DNA of 64,000 nt from Tabrizicola sp. (GTDB lineage Bacteria > Pseudomonadota > Alphaproteobacteria > Rhodobacterales > Rhodobacteraceae), in contig NZ_JAEULO010000068.1 in assembly GCF_016793705.1 (NCBI RefSeq), positions 186,001 through 250,000 of the forward strand, given 5' to 3'. The position numbers and the translations under genes were made by a program. Below are positions 1 to 8,173 of this stretch, piece by piece. Positions within the stretch are counted from its first letter, which is position 1. Every line of letters starts with the position of its first letter. The notes beneath the pieces were generated by a model, which did not search any database, was not told the origin of the DNA, and saw only the letters and a program-made list of their open reading frames with translations.

Positions 1-2
1 AC

Positions 3-563
3 GTGCCCGGCCTCGGCAGGATCACCGTCGACACCGCCTATGGCGCCGACAGTTTCGTTGTCGTGGACGCCGAGGTGCTGGGCTTCACCCATTCGCCCGA
101 AGACGCGCATGAAATGGCGAAGCTCGGCGTGCAGATCACCACCGCCGCCGATGAACAGCTTGGCTTCAGCCACCCCGAAAACCCCGACTGGCGGCATTTC
201 TCCTTCTGTCTCTTCGCCGGCCCCCTGACCAAGGTGGCTGACGGCTGGGAGACGAAGCACGCGGTTTCCATCCGTCCCGGCAAGATCGACCGCTCGCCCA
301 CCGGCACCGCCGTTTCCGCCCGCCTCGCGATCCTCGCGGCGCGTGGCCAGATCGGACCGGGCGAGGTGCTGCGCGCCCGCTCGCTGATCGGCGGCCAGTT
401 CGAGGGGCGGATCGTGGGTGCCACCAGGGTCGGGGACCTGCCCGCGATCCTGCCGGAAATCTCGGGCCGCGCCTGGATCACCGGCACGCACCAGCACATG
501 CTCGATCCCGCCGATCCGTGGCCCGAGGGTTATCGGCTGAGCGACACCTGGGGCGCGCGGTGA
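3..563 (+). CDS. Proline racemase-superfamily protein, probably trans-3-hydroxy-L-proline dehydratase type (5' truncated)
   Basis: Only the C-terminal half (about 187 residues) is present, and the reading frame runs off the left edge. The sequence reads through the superfamily pattern VDxAYGADSFVVVDAE and a later DRSPTGTAVSAR segment. In true proline racemases and hydroxyproline 2-epimerases this second site is DRSPCGT, with cysteine as the second acid/base. Here it is threonine, the substitution known from trans-3-hydroxy-L-proline dehydratases, which eliminate water to give a pyrroline carboxylate. The first catalytic cysteine lies outside the window, so the subfamily stays an inference. 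The next gene is a DMT-type permease on the same strand 88 nt downstream. Confidence 0.8.
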   Translation: MPGLGRITVDTAYGADSFVVVDAEVLGFTHSPEDAHEMAKLGVQITTAADEQLGFSHPENPDWRHFSFCLFAGPLTKVADGWETKHAVSIRPGKIDRSPTGTAVSARLAILAARGQIGPGEVLRARSLIGGQFEGRIVGATRVGDLPAILPEISGRAWITGTHQHMLDPADPWPEGYRLSDTWGAR

Positions 564-651
564 TCCTTTCCGGCCCGCTCGCCGAACCCTTCGTACCCGC
601 CTCGCCGTGGGCCGCCGAGCGGCGCGCGATGTGCTTGAGGAGGGTGCAGCG

Positions 652-1494
652 ATGACCGACAACCACCGCGGCGCGCTCTACATGACCGCTTCGATGGCGG
701 GGTTCGCGGTCGAGGATGTCTTCGTCAAGGCGGCCGCGCGGGGCCTCCCCCTCGGCCAGGTTCTGCTGACCATCGGCCTGAGCGGGATGCTGATCTTCGC
801 CGCCATGGCCGCCCGCCGGGGCGAGGCGCTCCTGCCACCCGCCTTCCTGTCCCGTCCCATGCTGGTCCGCTCTGCCTTCGAGGTGACGGGCCGCCTCTTC
901 TATGGCCTCGCCATCACGCTGACCGCGCTGTCCACCACCTCGGCGATCCTGCAAGCCACGCCCCTCGTCGTCGTCGCCGGGGCGGCGCTGGTCTTCGGCG
1001 AAAGGGTCAGACCGCATCGCTGGCTGGCCGTGGTGCTGGGCCTCATTGGTGTGCTGGTGATCCTGCGACCGGGATCGGATTTCTCCGCCCTCTCGCTCCT
1101 CGCCGTCGTTGGCCTCCTCGGCTTCGCGGGACGCGACCTTGCGACCCGCGCCGCGCCAAAGGGCCTGTCGAACCGCCAGCTCGGCGCGCTCGGCTTCGCG
1201 ATGCTCGCCAGCGCCGGGGCGATCCTGCTGGTCGTCACCGGTGGCGCGACGATGCCGACCGGACTCGGGCTGCTCTACCTGGCAGGCGGCACGGTCTTCG
1301 CGGTGGCGGGCTATCACGCCCTCACCTATGCCATGCGGACAGGCGAGGTCTCGGCCGTCACGCCTTTCCGCTACACCCGGCTCATCTTCGCCATGGTCCT
1401 GGCGATGGCGCTCTTCGGCGAACGCCCCGACCTCACCACCTGGATCGGCGCCGCGCTGGTCGTGGGCTCCGGGATATTCGCCCTGAAACGGTAG
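652..1494 (+). CDS. EamA/DMT-superfamily transporter
   Basis: This is a 280-residue, very hydrophobic protein with about ten predicted membrane segments in two homologous EamA halves, the usual size for this family of metabolite exporters. Examples of the segments are LPLGQVLLTIGLSGMLIFAA and the closing WIGAALVVGSGIFAL. The start chosen is ATG 652 (MTDNHRGAL) because GAGGAGGG lies at 637-644 with ideal spacing; a GTG at 607 in the same frame has no such site and adds a non-hydrophobic leader. The substrate cannot be told from the sequence. The TAG stop sits inside a GGTGGGT/ACCCACC hairpin repeat. Confidence 0.85.
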   Translation: MTDNHRGALYMTASMAGFAVEDVFVKAAARGLPLGQVLLTIGLSGMLIFAAMAARRGEALLPPAFLSRPMLVRSAFEVTGRLFYGLAITLTALSTTSAILQATPLVVVAGAALVFGERVRPHRWLAVVLGLIGVLVILRPGSDFSALSLLAVVGLLGFAGRDLATRAAPKGLSNRQLGALGFAMLASAGAILLVVTGGATMPTGLGLLYLAGGTVFAVAGYHALTYAMRTGEVSAVTPFRYTRLIFAMVLAMALFGERPDLTTWIGAALVVGSGIFALKR

Positions 1495-1511
1495 GGTGGG
1501 TGAAACCCACC
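1491..1511. repeat. Short palindromic intergenic repeat overlapping the DMT stop codon
   Basis: GTAG is followed by GGTGGGT, GAA and ACCCACC (1495-1511), a perfect 7-bp stem. The TAG inside it (1492-1494) is the stop codon of the transporter gene. It resembles the other GTAGG-hairpin repeats in this window (6201, 11177, 27676, 27757, 59487). It may also act as a transcription end or RNA-stabilising hairpin. Confidence 0.65.
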
Positions 1512-1540
1512 AGACGCCGGGTTCAGCCCGATCCGATCCC

Positions 1541-2482
1541 TCAGAACTCCACCTCCGCCACCACGGCCCGGTGATCCGACGGCCAGGGCATGACCACGAT
1601 GTCGCTCCTCGGCCCGTCCTCGCCGACGATGGCGGCGTCCCTCACCCGCAAGCCGTCGCCCTTTGCCAGCACGAAGTCGATCCGGTCGGGATGGTCGTCG
1701 GTCGCCGCCTCGTCATAGCTCGGCGTCCAGGTATAGGCCGGTTTCGCCACCGGGTCGGCATGGACGGCCCGGTAGGCATCGACGAACCCGGCCGCCACCA
1801 GTCGCCCCGTCGTGGGCCATTTCACCGCCACCGGGTGATGCCCCGCAGCAACCGCCTCGGGCGTCCAGTCATGCACCGAAGGCTCGTTGAAATCCCCCGT
1901 GACGAAAACCGCCGCAGCCCCCTCGGCAACCGCCATCTCCGCCTCCAGCAGGTCCAGCGCCGGCCCGCGGGTCTCGGTCGCAAACTTCAGCGCTTCGGCC
2001 TCGGTGGTGATGAAGGGTGCCGGGCCATATTCGATGCCCAGAAGCTGGTACGGCTGATAGGGTTCGTCGTCGAGATGGACGTTGAACAGCCAGACCGTCC
2101 TGCCGTTCACGTCCAGTGGCACCCCCAGCCCGTTCGGCGACTGCGCCCCGATCGGATAGCGCGAGATCACCGCATTGGCCCAGAGCGCGACATTGTCCCC
2201 GGTCTGGTCCACCACATGCCAGCCCAGCGCCTGCGCCAACGCCGGGGCGACGCTTTCGCCCACCGCCGGACAATGCTCCGCCGTGCAGGGATCGCTTTCC
2301 AGCCGGGTCTCCTGCAGGCCCACCACGTCGGCCCCGGCCGCCTTGATCGCGGCGACCGTTTCCTCGATCCCCTTGCCCTCGTTCGCGCCGCCGCCCCAGA
2401 CGTTGAAGCTCATCACCCGCAACGTCTCGGCCCCCACCGGGCCCGCGCACAGCGCCAGAAGTCCTGCCAGTCGGATCATCAT
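1541..2482 (-). CDS. Secreted endonuclease/exonuclease/phosphatase-family protein
   Basis: This 313-residue protein has a Sec signal peptide (MMIRLAGLLALCAGPVGAE) followed directly by the first EEP-fold motif, LRVMSFNVWGGG. Further motifs are GLQETRLE (metal-binding Glu), VTGDFNEPS (Asp/Asn pair) and the terminal SDHRAVVAEVEF (general-base His). These mark a DNase I-like metal-dependent phosphodiesterase or phosphomonoesterase acting in the periplasm or outside the cell. The substrate could be nucleic acid, a phospholipid or an inositol phosphate. It is transcribed alone, convergent with the DMT gene. Two consecutive ATGs make the exact start uncertain by one codon. Confidence 0.85.
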   Translation of the reverse strand: MMIRLAGLLALCAGPVGAETLRVMSFNVWGGGANEGKGIEETVAAIKAAGADVVGLQETRLESDPCTAEHCPAVGESVAPALAQALGWHVVDQTGDNVALWANAVISRYPIGAQSPNGLGVPLDVNGRTVWLFNVHLDDEPYQPYQLLGIEYGPAPFITTEAEALKFATETRGPALDLLEAEMAVAEGAAAVFVTGDFNEPSVHDWTPEAVAAGHHPVAVKWPTTGRLVAAGFVDAYRAVHADPVAKPAYTWTPSYDEAATDDHPDRIDFVLAKGDGLRVRDAAIVGEDGPRSDIVVMPWPSDHRAVVAEVEF

Positions 2483-2552
2483 CCTTCCCTTCCCCCAAGG
2501 TTCCCCTTGCGGTCAGGCTAGCGCAAAGCGCCGCAACGGTCGACGGTTCCGA

Positions 2553-2927
2553 CTACCCGCGCCGGAACCCCGCAATCGCCTCGCCCTGGTGGCGAAGCTT
2601 CTTGCCCAGTCCCATCTGGTCGATCCAGGCCTGCATCGCGGGCGAGATCGGGCCATAAAGATCCGTCCGCGCCAGCCGCGCCGCCGCGCGCAAGGCCACC
2701 ATCTCCTGCCAGCCCATGATCAGGTCATGATGCCCGACCCAGGCTTCCGGCCCCTCGTAGATCGCCACCAGCCGCCGCTCCTTCGGGCCGGACCCGAAGA
2801 AACGGTAGCTGCGCAACCCCTCATGCCCTTGCAGCCGTACCCTGGGCACCAGCGCCCGCAACGCGCGGTCGAAGCCCGCAGCATCGCGCAGGGCGTAGAA
2901 ATTGACGACGACGATCTCAGGCGTCAT
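2553..2927 (-). CDS. Conserved hypothetical protein, ABM/ferredoxin-like fold suspected
   Basis: This is a 124-residue cytoplasmic protein. The N-terminal pattern (EIVVVNFYALRDAAGFDRAL, then a later RLVAIYEG) resembles the beta-alpha-beta core of antibiotic-biosynthesis-monooxygenase-like domains, which are small dimeric proteins. This is a fold impression, not a firm family match. Its ATG lies inside the end of nadE (11-nt overlap), so the two are almost certainly co-transcribed and translationally coupled, with this gene second. No catalytic motif is recognisable. Confidence 0.6.
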   Translation of the reverse strand: MTPEIVVVNFYALRDAAGFDRALRALVPRVRLQGHEGLRSYRFFGSGPKERRLVAIYEGPEAWVGHHDLIMGWQEMVALRAAARLARTDLYGPISPAMQAWIDQMGLGKKLRHQGEAIAGFRRG

Positions 2928-4575
2928 CGCGGAAGCGGTTCACGATGGGATAGCGTCGGTCCAGCCAGAACGCCTTCTGCGTGAGGCGCACCCCCGGCGC
3001 GGACTGGAAGCGCTTGTATTCCGCCAGATAGAGGAGGTGTTCCACCTTCTTCACCACGGCCCGCTCAAATCCCAGTGCGACGATCTCGGCAACCGCCATC
3101 TCCTTCTCCACCAGACACTCCAGGATCGCATCCAGCACCTCATAGGGCGGCAGGCTGTCGTCGTCGCGCTGGTTCGCCCGCAGCTCGGCGGACGGCGGGC
3201 GCGCGATGATCCTCTCCGGAATGACCTCGCCCGCCGGGCCTTTCATCCAGGCCCGGTGGTTCTCGTTCCGCCAGCGCGCGGTCAGGAACATCCGGGTCTT
3301 GTACATGTCCTTGACCGGGTTGTAGCCGCCGTTCATGTCGCCATAGATCGTGCAGTAGCCGACCGCCATTTCCGACTTGTTCCCGGTGGTCAGCAGCATC
3401 TCGCCGAACTTGTTCGATAGCGCCATCAGCATCAGCCCGCGCAGGCGCGACTGGATGTTCTCCTCCGTTATTCCGGCTTGCGTCCCCGCAAACAGGGGCG
3501 CCAAAGCCTCCCCTACCGCCCCCTGCGCGCCCGAGATCGGCACCGTGTCATAGCGGCATCCCAGCGCCTTCGCCGCTGCCGTGGCAAGCTCCAGCGACTC
3601 CGCACTGGTGAACTCCGACGGCAGCATCACGCAGCGCACGTTCTCCGGTCCCAGCGCATCCACCGCCATCGCCGCGACGATCGCGCTGTCGATCCCGCCC
3701 GACAGGCCAAGAAGCGCCTTCTTGAACCCACATTTCCGCATGTAGTCGCCCAGCGCCAGCACGCAGGCCCGGTAATCCGCCTCGCCAATCGGCGGGATTT
3801 CAGAAATCTCCCCCGGATCGGCCCGCCATCCCTCCGCCCCACGACGGAAGGTCACCATCACCTCCGCCTCGTCGAACTGCGGCAGCTGCGCCATCAGCCG
3901 ACCGCCGGGGTTCAGCACCATCGAAGAGCCGTCGAACACCTGGTCATCCTGCCCACCCACCATGTTCAGGTAACAGAGCGGCAACCCCGTCTCGATCACA
4001 CGGGCCACCATCAGGTTCAGCCGCAAATTCGGCTTGCCCCGGTGGTACGGAGACCCATTGGGGATCAGCAAAATCTCCGCCCCGGTCTCGGCCAGCGTCT
4101 CGGCCACGTCCGGGTGCCAGGCATCCTCGCAGATCGGGGTTCCGATCCGCACCCCCTTCACCACATAGGGCCCATGCACATCGGCCGAGGCGAACACCCG
4201 CTTCTCGTCGAACACCGCGTCATTCGGCAGGTGATGCTTCAACACCCGCGCATGTACCCGCCCGCCGTCCAGCACATAGTACCCGTTGTAAAGCCTGCCC
4301 CCCACCGGCACCGGCCCACCGATCCCCAGCGCCGGGCCATCGGCACAGCCCACCGCCAAGGCCTCCACCGCCGCAATCGCCGCGCTGACGAAGGCGGGCT
4401 TCAGGATCAGGTCCTGCGTCTGGTAGCCGGTCACGAACATCTCGGTCAGCGCGACCATGTCCGCCCCCGCCGCCCGGCCCTTGTCCCAGGCCGCCTTGGC
4501 CCGCGCGATATTCCCCGCAATGTCCCCCACCACCGGGTTCAGCTGCGCCAGCATCAGGTTGAACGTGTCGGTCAT
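2917..4575 (-). CDS. nadE: Glutamine-dependent NAD+ synthetase
   Basis: NadE amidates nicotinate adenine dinucleotide to NAD+ in the last step of NAD synthesis, using ammonia channelled from glutamine. The 552-residue length fits the two-domain type. The N-terminal nitrilase-fold glutaminase carries the E45, K113 and C149 triad (ALTEMF, LKHHLPN, TPICEDAW). The C-terminal adenylating domain has the PP-loop SGGIDS at about 292-297 and the TTGNKSE segment. It is the first gene of a two-gene unit with the overlapping small gene downstream. pncA and pncB, which feed the same pathway, lie about 34 kb away in this window. Confidence 0.96.
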   Translation of the reverse strand: MTDTFNLMLAQLNPVVGDIAGNIARAKAAWDKGRAAGADMVALTEMFVTGYQTQDLILKPAFVSAAIAAVEALAVGCADGPALGIGGPVPVGGRLYNGYYVLDGGRVHARVLKHHLPNDAVFDEKRVFASADVHGPYVVKGVRIGTPICEDAWHPDVAETLAETGAEILLIPNGSPYHRGKPNLRLNLMVARVIETGLPLCYLNMVGGQDDQVFDGSSMVLNPGGRLMAQLPQFDEAEVMVTFRRGAEGWRADPGEISEIPPIGEADYRACVLALGDYMRKCGFKKALLGLSGGIDSAIVAAMAVDALGPENVRCVMLPSEFTSAESLELATAAAKALGCRYDTVPISGAQGAVGEALAPLFAGTQAGITEENIQSRLRGLMLMALSNKFGEMLLTTGNKSEMAVGYCTIYGDMNGGYNPVKDMYKTRMFLTARWRNENHRAWMKGPAGEVIPERIIARPPSAELRANQRDDDSLPPYEVLDAILECLVEKEMAVAEIVALGFERAVVKKVEHLLYLAEYKRFQSAPGVRLTQKAFWLDRRYPIVNRFRDDA

Positions 4576-4727
4576 GCACCTGCCCCCACTAGATACACCA
4601 TTTCTAGCAGACTGAGGCCCAAGGGAAAGTGGTTCCGGTCCGCTCCTCCAGCCGTGACCGCCAAATCCTTGTCACCTTGGAAACCGCCCCTTACCCTGCC
4701 TCCGATCACCGCCCGAAGGATTCGTCC

Positions 4728-6203
4728 ATGCGCCTTCCGACCGCCTTCTTCCTCGCCCTCCTCGCCACGCAAGTGCAGGCCCAGGACGGCGAAATCATCA
4801 CCAAGCAATACGACGACGGCTCGGTCTACGAAGGCACCTTCCTGAACGGCCGCCAGCACGGGACCGGCACCTACCGCCTTCCCTCCGGCTTCGAATACAC
4901 CGGCGACTGGGTCGAGGGTGAGATCACCGGCCAGGGCACCGCCCGCTATCCGAACGGTTCGGTCTACGAAGGCACGTTCGAGCAAGGTCAGCCCGACGGC
5001 ATCGGCAAGATCACAGCCCCCGACGGCCGCACCTATGAGGGTGACTGGGTCGAGGGCCAGATGACCGGCGAAGGGAAGGCCATCTATGCCAACGGCTCGG
5101 TCTACGAAGGCAGCTTCGTGAAGGGCACGCACAACGGCAAGGGCAAGCTGACCAACCCCTCCGGCTATACCTACGAGGGCGACTGGGTGCTGGGCGTCAA
5201 GGAAGGCACCGGCAAGATTACCTACCCCGACGGCACCGTCTACGAAGGCACCCTCGTCAAGGGCCAGCGCTCGGGCAAGGGCAAGCTCACCATGCCCGAC
5301 GGGCTGACCTATCAGGGCGATTGGGCCGACGGCCAGATCAACGGCAAGGGCCTCCTGACCCAACCCAACGGCGACCTCTACGAGGGCAGCTTCAAGGACG
5401 GTTTGCGCGAGGGGCAGGGGAAGCTCACCCACAAGAACGGCGACATCTACTTCGGCAGCTGGGCCAAGGACCACCGCCAGGGGCAGGGCAGCTTCACCAG
5501 TGCCGACGGCTTCAAATACGAAGGCGCCTGGGTCGCGGGCCGGATGGAGGGCACCGGTTCGATCACCTACCCGGACGGCTCGGTCTACATCGGCGCGATG
5601 AAGGCCGACCAGCCGAACGGGCAGGGCGCGATCACCTACCCCGACGGGTCCACCTACCAGGGCAACTGGGTGGCCGGAGTGATCGAGGGCCAGGGCCGTG
5701 CCACCTACAAGGACGGCCGCGTCTACGAAGGCGCGTTCAAGCAGGCCAAACCCGAGGGCAAGGGCCTGATGACCTATCCCGACGGCTACCGCTACGAAGG
5801 CGACTGGGTCGGCGGTGAACGCCAAGGCATCGGCGCCGCGGTCTACCCCGACGAAAGCCTGTACAAAGGCGAGTTCAAGGCCGGTTTGCGGCACGGCCAG
5901 GGCGAGTTCTCCACCACCGACGGGTTCAAATATGTGGGCGCCTGGGTCGCAGGCCAGATCGAGGGACAAGGCGTGGCGACCTACCCCGAGGGGGATATCT
6001 ACGAGGGGATGTTCAAGGCGGGGAAACGCGCGGGGCAGGGCAAGCTGACCTACAAGTCAGGCGAGGTGGCCGAGGGGGTCTGGCAGAACGGGATACTGAC
6101 CGCGCCGCCCGAAGCCCCCGCAGAAGCGGCTCCGGTGGAAGGCGAGACCCCGGCAGCCCCCGCCGAAGGCACCACCCCGGCAGAACCCGCTACCAACCCG
6201 TAG
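4728..6203 (+). CDS. Secreted MORN-repeat protein
   Basis: The protein has 491 residues. A signal peptide (MRLPTAFFLALLATQVQA, cleaved before QDG) is followed by about 19 tandem 23-residue MORN repeats of the form YEGxWxxGxxxGxGxxxxxDG. It ends in a Pro/Ala/Glu-rich tail of about 35 residues. MORN repeats form extended beta-hairpin rods used as protein or lipid-contact scaffolds; the bacterial periplasmic versions have no assigned reaction. The start at 4728 is supported by GAAGGA at 4715-4720, whereas the in-frame upstream extension has no ribosome site and would bury the signal peptide. The TAG stop is part of a palindromic repeat. Confidence 0.88.
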   Translation: MRLPTAFFLALLATQVQAQDGEIITKQYDDGSVYEGTFLNGRQHGTGTYRLPSGFEYTGDWVEGEITGQGTARYPNGSVYEGTFEQGQPDGIGKITAPDGRTYEGDWVEGQMTGEGKAIYANGSVYEGSFVKGTHNGKGKLTNPSGYTYEGDWVLGVKEGTGKITYPDGTVYEGTLVKGQRSGKGKLTMPDGLTYQGDWADGQINGKGLLTQPNGDLYEGSFKDGLREGQGKLTHKNGDIYFGSWAKDHRQGQGSFTSADGFKYEGAWVAGRMEGTGSITYPDGSVYIGAMKADQPNGQGAITYPDGSTYQGNWVAGVIEGQGRATYKDGRVYEGAFKQAKPEGKGLMTYPDGYRYEGDWVGGERQGIGAAVYPDESLYKGEFKAGLRHGQGEFSTTDGFKYVGAWVAGQIEGQGVATYPEGDIYEGMFKAGKRAGQGKLTYKSGEVAEGVWQNGILTAPPEAPAEAAPVEGETPAAPAEGTTPAEPATNP

Positions 6204-6247
6204 GTCGGGCTTCAGCCCGACTCCGGTAGGGTGCGCTACGGCGCACC
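6201..6247. repeat. Two consecutive hairpin repeats after the MORN gene
   Basis: The first hairpin is GTCGGGCT-TC-AGCCCGAC (6204-6221), preceded by TAG, which is the MORN gene's stop codon. The second is GGTGCGC-TACG-GCGCACC (6230-6247). Both stems are perfect. The first belongs to the GTAGGTCGGG family seen also at 11177, 27676, 27757 and 59487. A role as terminator or mRNA 3'-end stabiliser is plausible. Confidence 0.7.
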
Positions 6248-6294
6248 GATCATGCGCAACTTGACGCCCAACTGAACTTAGTTCCGTAGACTAC

Positions 6295-6771
6295 TCAGCA
6301 GGTGGCGATTCCTTTTTCAGCTATCTCTTTCCACTTTTCGCCCAGCACGCCCTTAGCATCGACTCCGCGCTCATATCCCGCATCCCCGCGCTTCAAGAGC
6401 AGCACCCCAAGCGACGCGTCATGCGTACCGTAAACGATGGTATTTCCGCCTCCAAACTGAGTGTTGGAATATCCGTAGCCAGTGTTGCCGTAGGTGTTCA
6501 GCGTAGTCGTCGTGGTCGCGTAAGTTGGCGCAGTCTGGAATACCCCGGTATTGTTCTGCTGCGCAGCTCCGGTGATGATGAAACGATCGTAACCTCGGCG
6601 CAGGGCTTCCACGGCAGCCATCTTTACGGCGACGTTTTGCGCACCAGTTCCGCGGCAGATCGGTGCGGCGCTCGTATTGATTATGATCTGGTTTCTTGCG
6701 ACGGGAACCACAGAGGTCTCGACACAAGCCGACAAAGTCAGAAATGCACCTAGTGAAATCTCTTTGTACAT
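6295..6771 (-). CDS. Hypothetical lipoprotein, AT-richer than its surroundings
   Basis: This is a 158-residue protein with a lipoprotein signal (MYKEISLGAFLTLSACVETS, lipobox LSAC). The conserved-looking core CRGTGAQNVAVKMAAVEALR is followed by a low-complexity Thr/Gly/Asn/Tyr/Gln segment and a charged C-terminus. The ATG at 6771 is preceded by AAGGTGG. A longer in-frame extension upstream reads through palindromic repeats and is rejected. Base composition is unlike its neighbours: 29 of 60 bases are G or C in 6421-6480, against roughly two thirds elsewhere, which hints at horizontal acquisition. I do not recognise a function; an outer-membrane location is inferred from the lipobox. Confidence 0.6.
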   Translation of the reverse strand: MYKEISLGAFLTLSACVETSVVPVARNQIIINTSAAPICRGTGAQNVAVKMAAVEALRRGYDRFIITGAAQQNNTGVFQTAPTYATTTTTLNTYGNTGYGYSNTQFGGGNTIVYGTHDASLGVLLLKRGDAGYERGVDAKGVLGEKWKEIAEKGIATC

Positions 6772-6871
6772 GACTTCCACCTTCGTGAGATGACTCGTTG
6801 CGATTCGAGCTACAGGCACTTCTTGACAACCACGAGTAGATTTTCCGGCGAATTTTGGACGTTTTCCCGCT

Positions 6872-6952
6872 GTCATCCCCGCGAAAGCGGGTACCCAGTT
6901 TTTCAAAGCCAACCGCCCGGCCCATCTGGGTTCCCGCTTTCGCGGGAATGAC
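6872..6952. repeat. Inverted pair of REP-like palindromes
   Basis: The 322-base stretch 6772-7093 has no gene. It holds two 27-bp elements in opposite orientation, 6872-6898 and 6926-6952, each centred on CCCGCGAAAGCGGG and matching at about 25 of 27 positions after inversion. This is the layout of bacterial interspersed mosaic elements. The same family is familiar in many proteobacteria because it translates to the spurious peptides FPRKREP and PAFAGMT, seen here too. It is followed at 6974-7046 by one copy of another conserved intergenic element. Confidence 0.8.
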
Positions 6953-6973
6953 AACCAGCGCGAATCGACCCCG

Positions 6974-7048
6974 GTTAACCCCACCCTACCACCCAAACCC
7001 AACCCCTTGAAATCCCACACCTCCCCCTCCCTGTCCTGCGTGGACAGC
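6974..7048. repeat. Multi-block intergenic element, copy 1
   Basis: Three blocks stand in order: GTTAACC at 6974, TTGAAATC at 7007-7014, and the dyad CTGTCC-TGCGT-GGACAG at 7031-7047. The same order and spacing recur at 27831-27903 and 60316-60387. This copy ends about 46 nt before the zapE start. Confidence 0.55.
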
Positions 7049-7093
7049 CAGTCCCCCTTGCGGCCCCCGCCCCCGCCCCGCTACTCCTTCCCC

Positions 7094-8173
7094 ATGCGCC
7101 AGACCCTGACCGAGATCTACGAGGCCCGCGTCGCCCAGGGCACCCTCAGGGCCGACCCCGCCCAGCACGCCCTCCTCCCCCGGATGGAGGACCTGCGCGC
7201 CTGGCTGGAGGCGAACGCGACCCGCAAGGTCGGCCTCTTCGCCGGCCTCTTCGCCAAGCCGATCCAGCCCCCGAAGGGCCTTTACCTCTGGGGTGGCGTC
7301 GGGCGGGGCAAGTCGATGCTGATGGACCTCTTCACCGAAGCCACGGACATCACCCAGAAACGCCGCGTCCACTTCCACGCCTTCATGCAGGGGGTCCACA
7401 AGGGAATGCATGCGGCCCGGCAACGCGGGGTGGAGGACCCGCTGGTCCCCGTCGCCGACGAGATCATCCGCGACCTCCGCCTCCTCGCCTTCGACGAGAT
7501 GCAGATCACCGACATCACCGACGCGATGCTGGTGGGGCGGCTCTTCGAGAAGCTCTTCGCCGCCGGGATCGTGATCGTCACCACCTCGAACCGGCCCCCG
7601 CAGGACCTTTACAAAGACGGGCTCAACCGCGGCATCTTCCTGCCCTTCATCGCCATGCTGGAGGAGCGGCTGGAGGTGGTAGAACTGGAAAGCCCGACCG
7701 ACTACCGCCAGCACCGGCTGCAAGGCGCGCAGGTCTACTTCCACCCGGCCCGCTCCGCCACCACCCAGATCGCCGCGATCTGGTCCGATCTCACCGGCGG
7801 CGCACCCGAAGCCCCCCTGACGCTGGAGGTGAACGGGCGGCAGGTCTCTGTTCCGCGCTTCGCGAGCGGGGTCGGGCGGGCGAGCTTCTGGGACCTCTGC
7901 TCGAAACCCCTCGGCCCGGCCGACTACCTTGCTATCGCACGCGCCGTGCGGGTGCTGATCCTGGAGGACATCCCACAGCTCTCCTCGGCCAACTACAACG
8001 AAGCGAAGCGCTTCGTCACCCTGATCGACGCGCTCTATGAAGCGAAGGTCCGCCTCATCGCCTCAGCCGCCGAGACACCAGAACGACTCTATATCGAGGG
8101 CGAGGGCAGTTTCGAATTCGAACGCACCGCCAGCCGCCTGCGCGAGATGCAGGGGGCAGACTGGGGCATCTAG
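7094..8173 (+). CDS. zapE: Cell division protein ZapE (AFG1-like ATPase)
   Basis: A 359-residue P-loop ATPase of the AFG1/ZapE family, which in enterobacteria joins the division ring and destabilises FtsZ polymers. The Walker A GGVGRGKS is at about 67-74, Walker B LAFDEMQ at about 131-137, and the sensor-like TTSNRPPQDLY and family-typical FDFLCSxP-like region (FWDLCSKPLG) follow. The ATG at 7094 begins the conserved N-terminus (MRQTLTEIYEARV); no clear Shine-Dalgarno precedes it, and the 29-residue upstream extension is proline-rich and not family-like. It converges on the TauE-type gene and shares its CTAG stop sequence. Confidence 0.9.
   Translation: MRQTLTEIYEARVAQGTLRADPAQHALLPRMEDLRAWLEANATRKVGLFAGLFAKPIQPPKGLYLWGGVGRGKSMLMDLFTEATDITQKRRVHFHAFMQGVHKGMHAARQRGVEDPLVPVADEIIRDLRLLAFDEMQITDITDAMLVGRLFEKLFAAGIVIVTTSNRPPQDLYKDGLNRGIFLPFIAMLEERLEVVELESPTDYRQHRLQGAQVYFHPARSATTQIAAIWSDLTGGAPEAPLTLEVNGRQVSVPRFASGVGRASFWDLCSKPLGPADYLAIARAVRVLILEDIPQLSSANYNEAKRFVTLIDALYEAKVRLIASAAETPERLYIEGEGSFEFERTASRLREMQGADWGI

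Noticed and set aside
4572-5969. A 465-codon minus-strand frame across the MORN gene
   Set aside because: It mirrors the MORN repeat periodicity on the opposite strand and has no start context or recognisable family.
6772-7020. N-terminal extension of the lipoprotein with FPRKREP and PAFAGMT peptides
   Set aside because: These peptides are the known spurious translation of REP-like repeats. The lipobox start at 6771 has a ribosome site.
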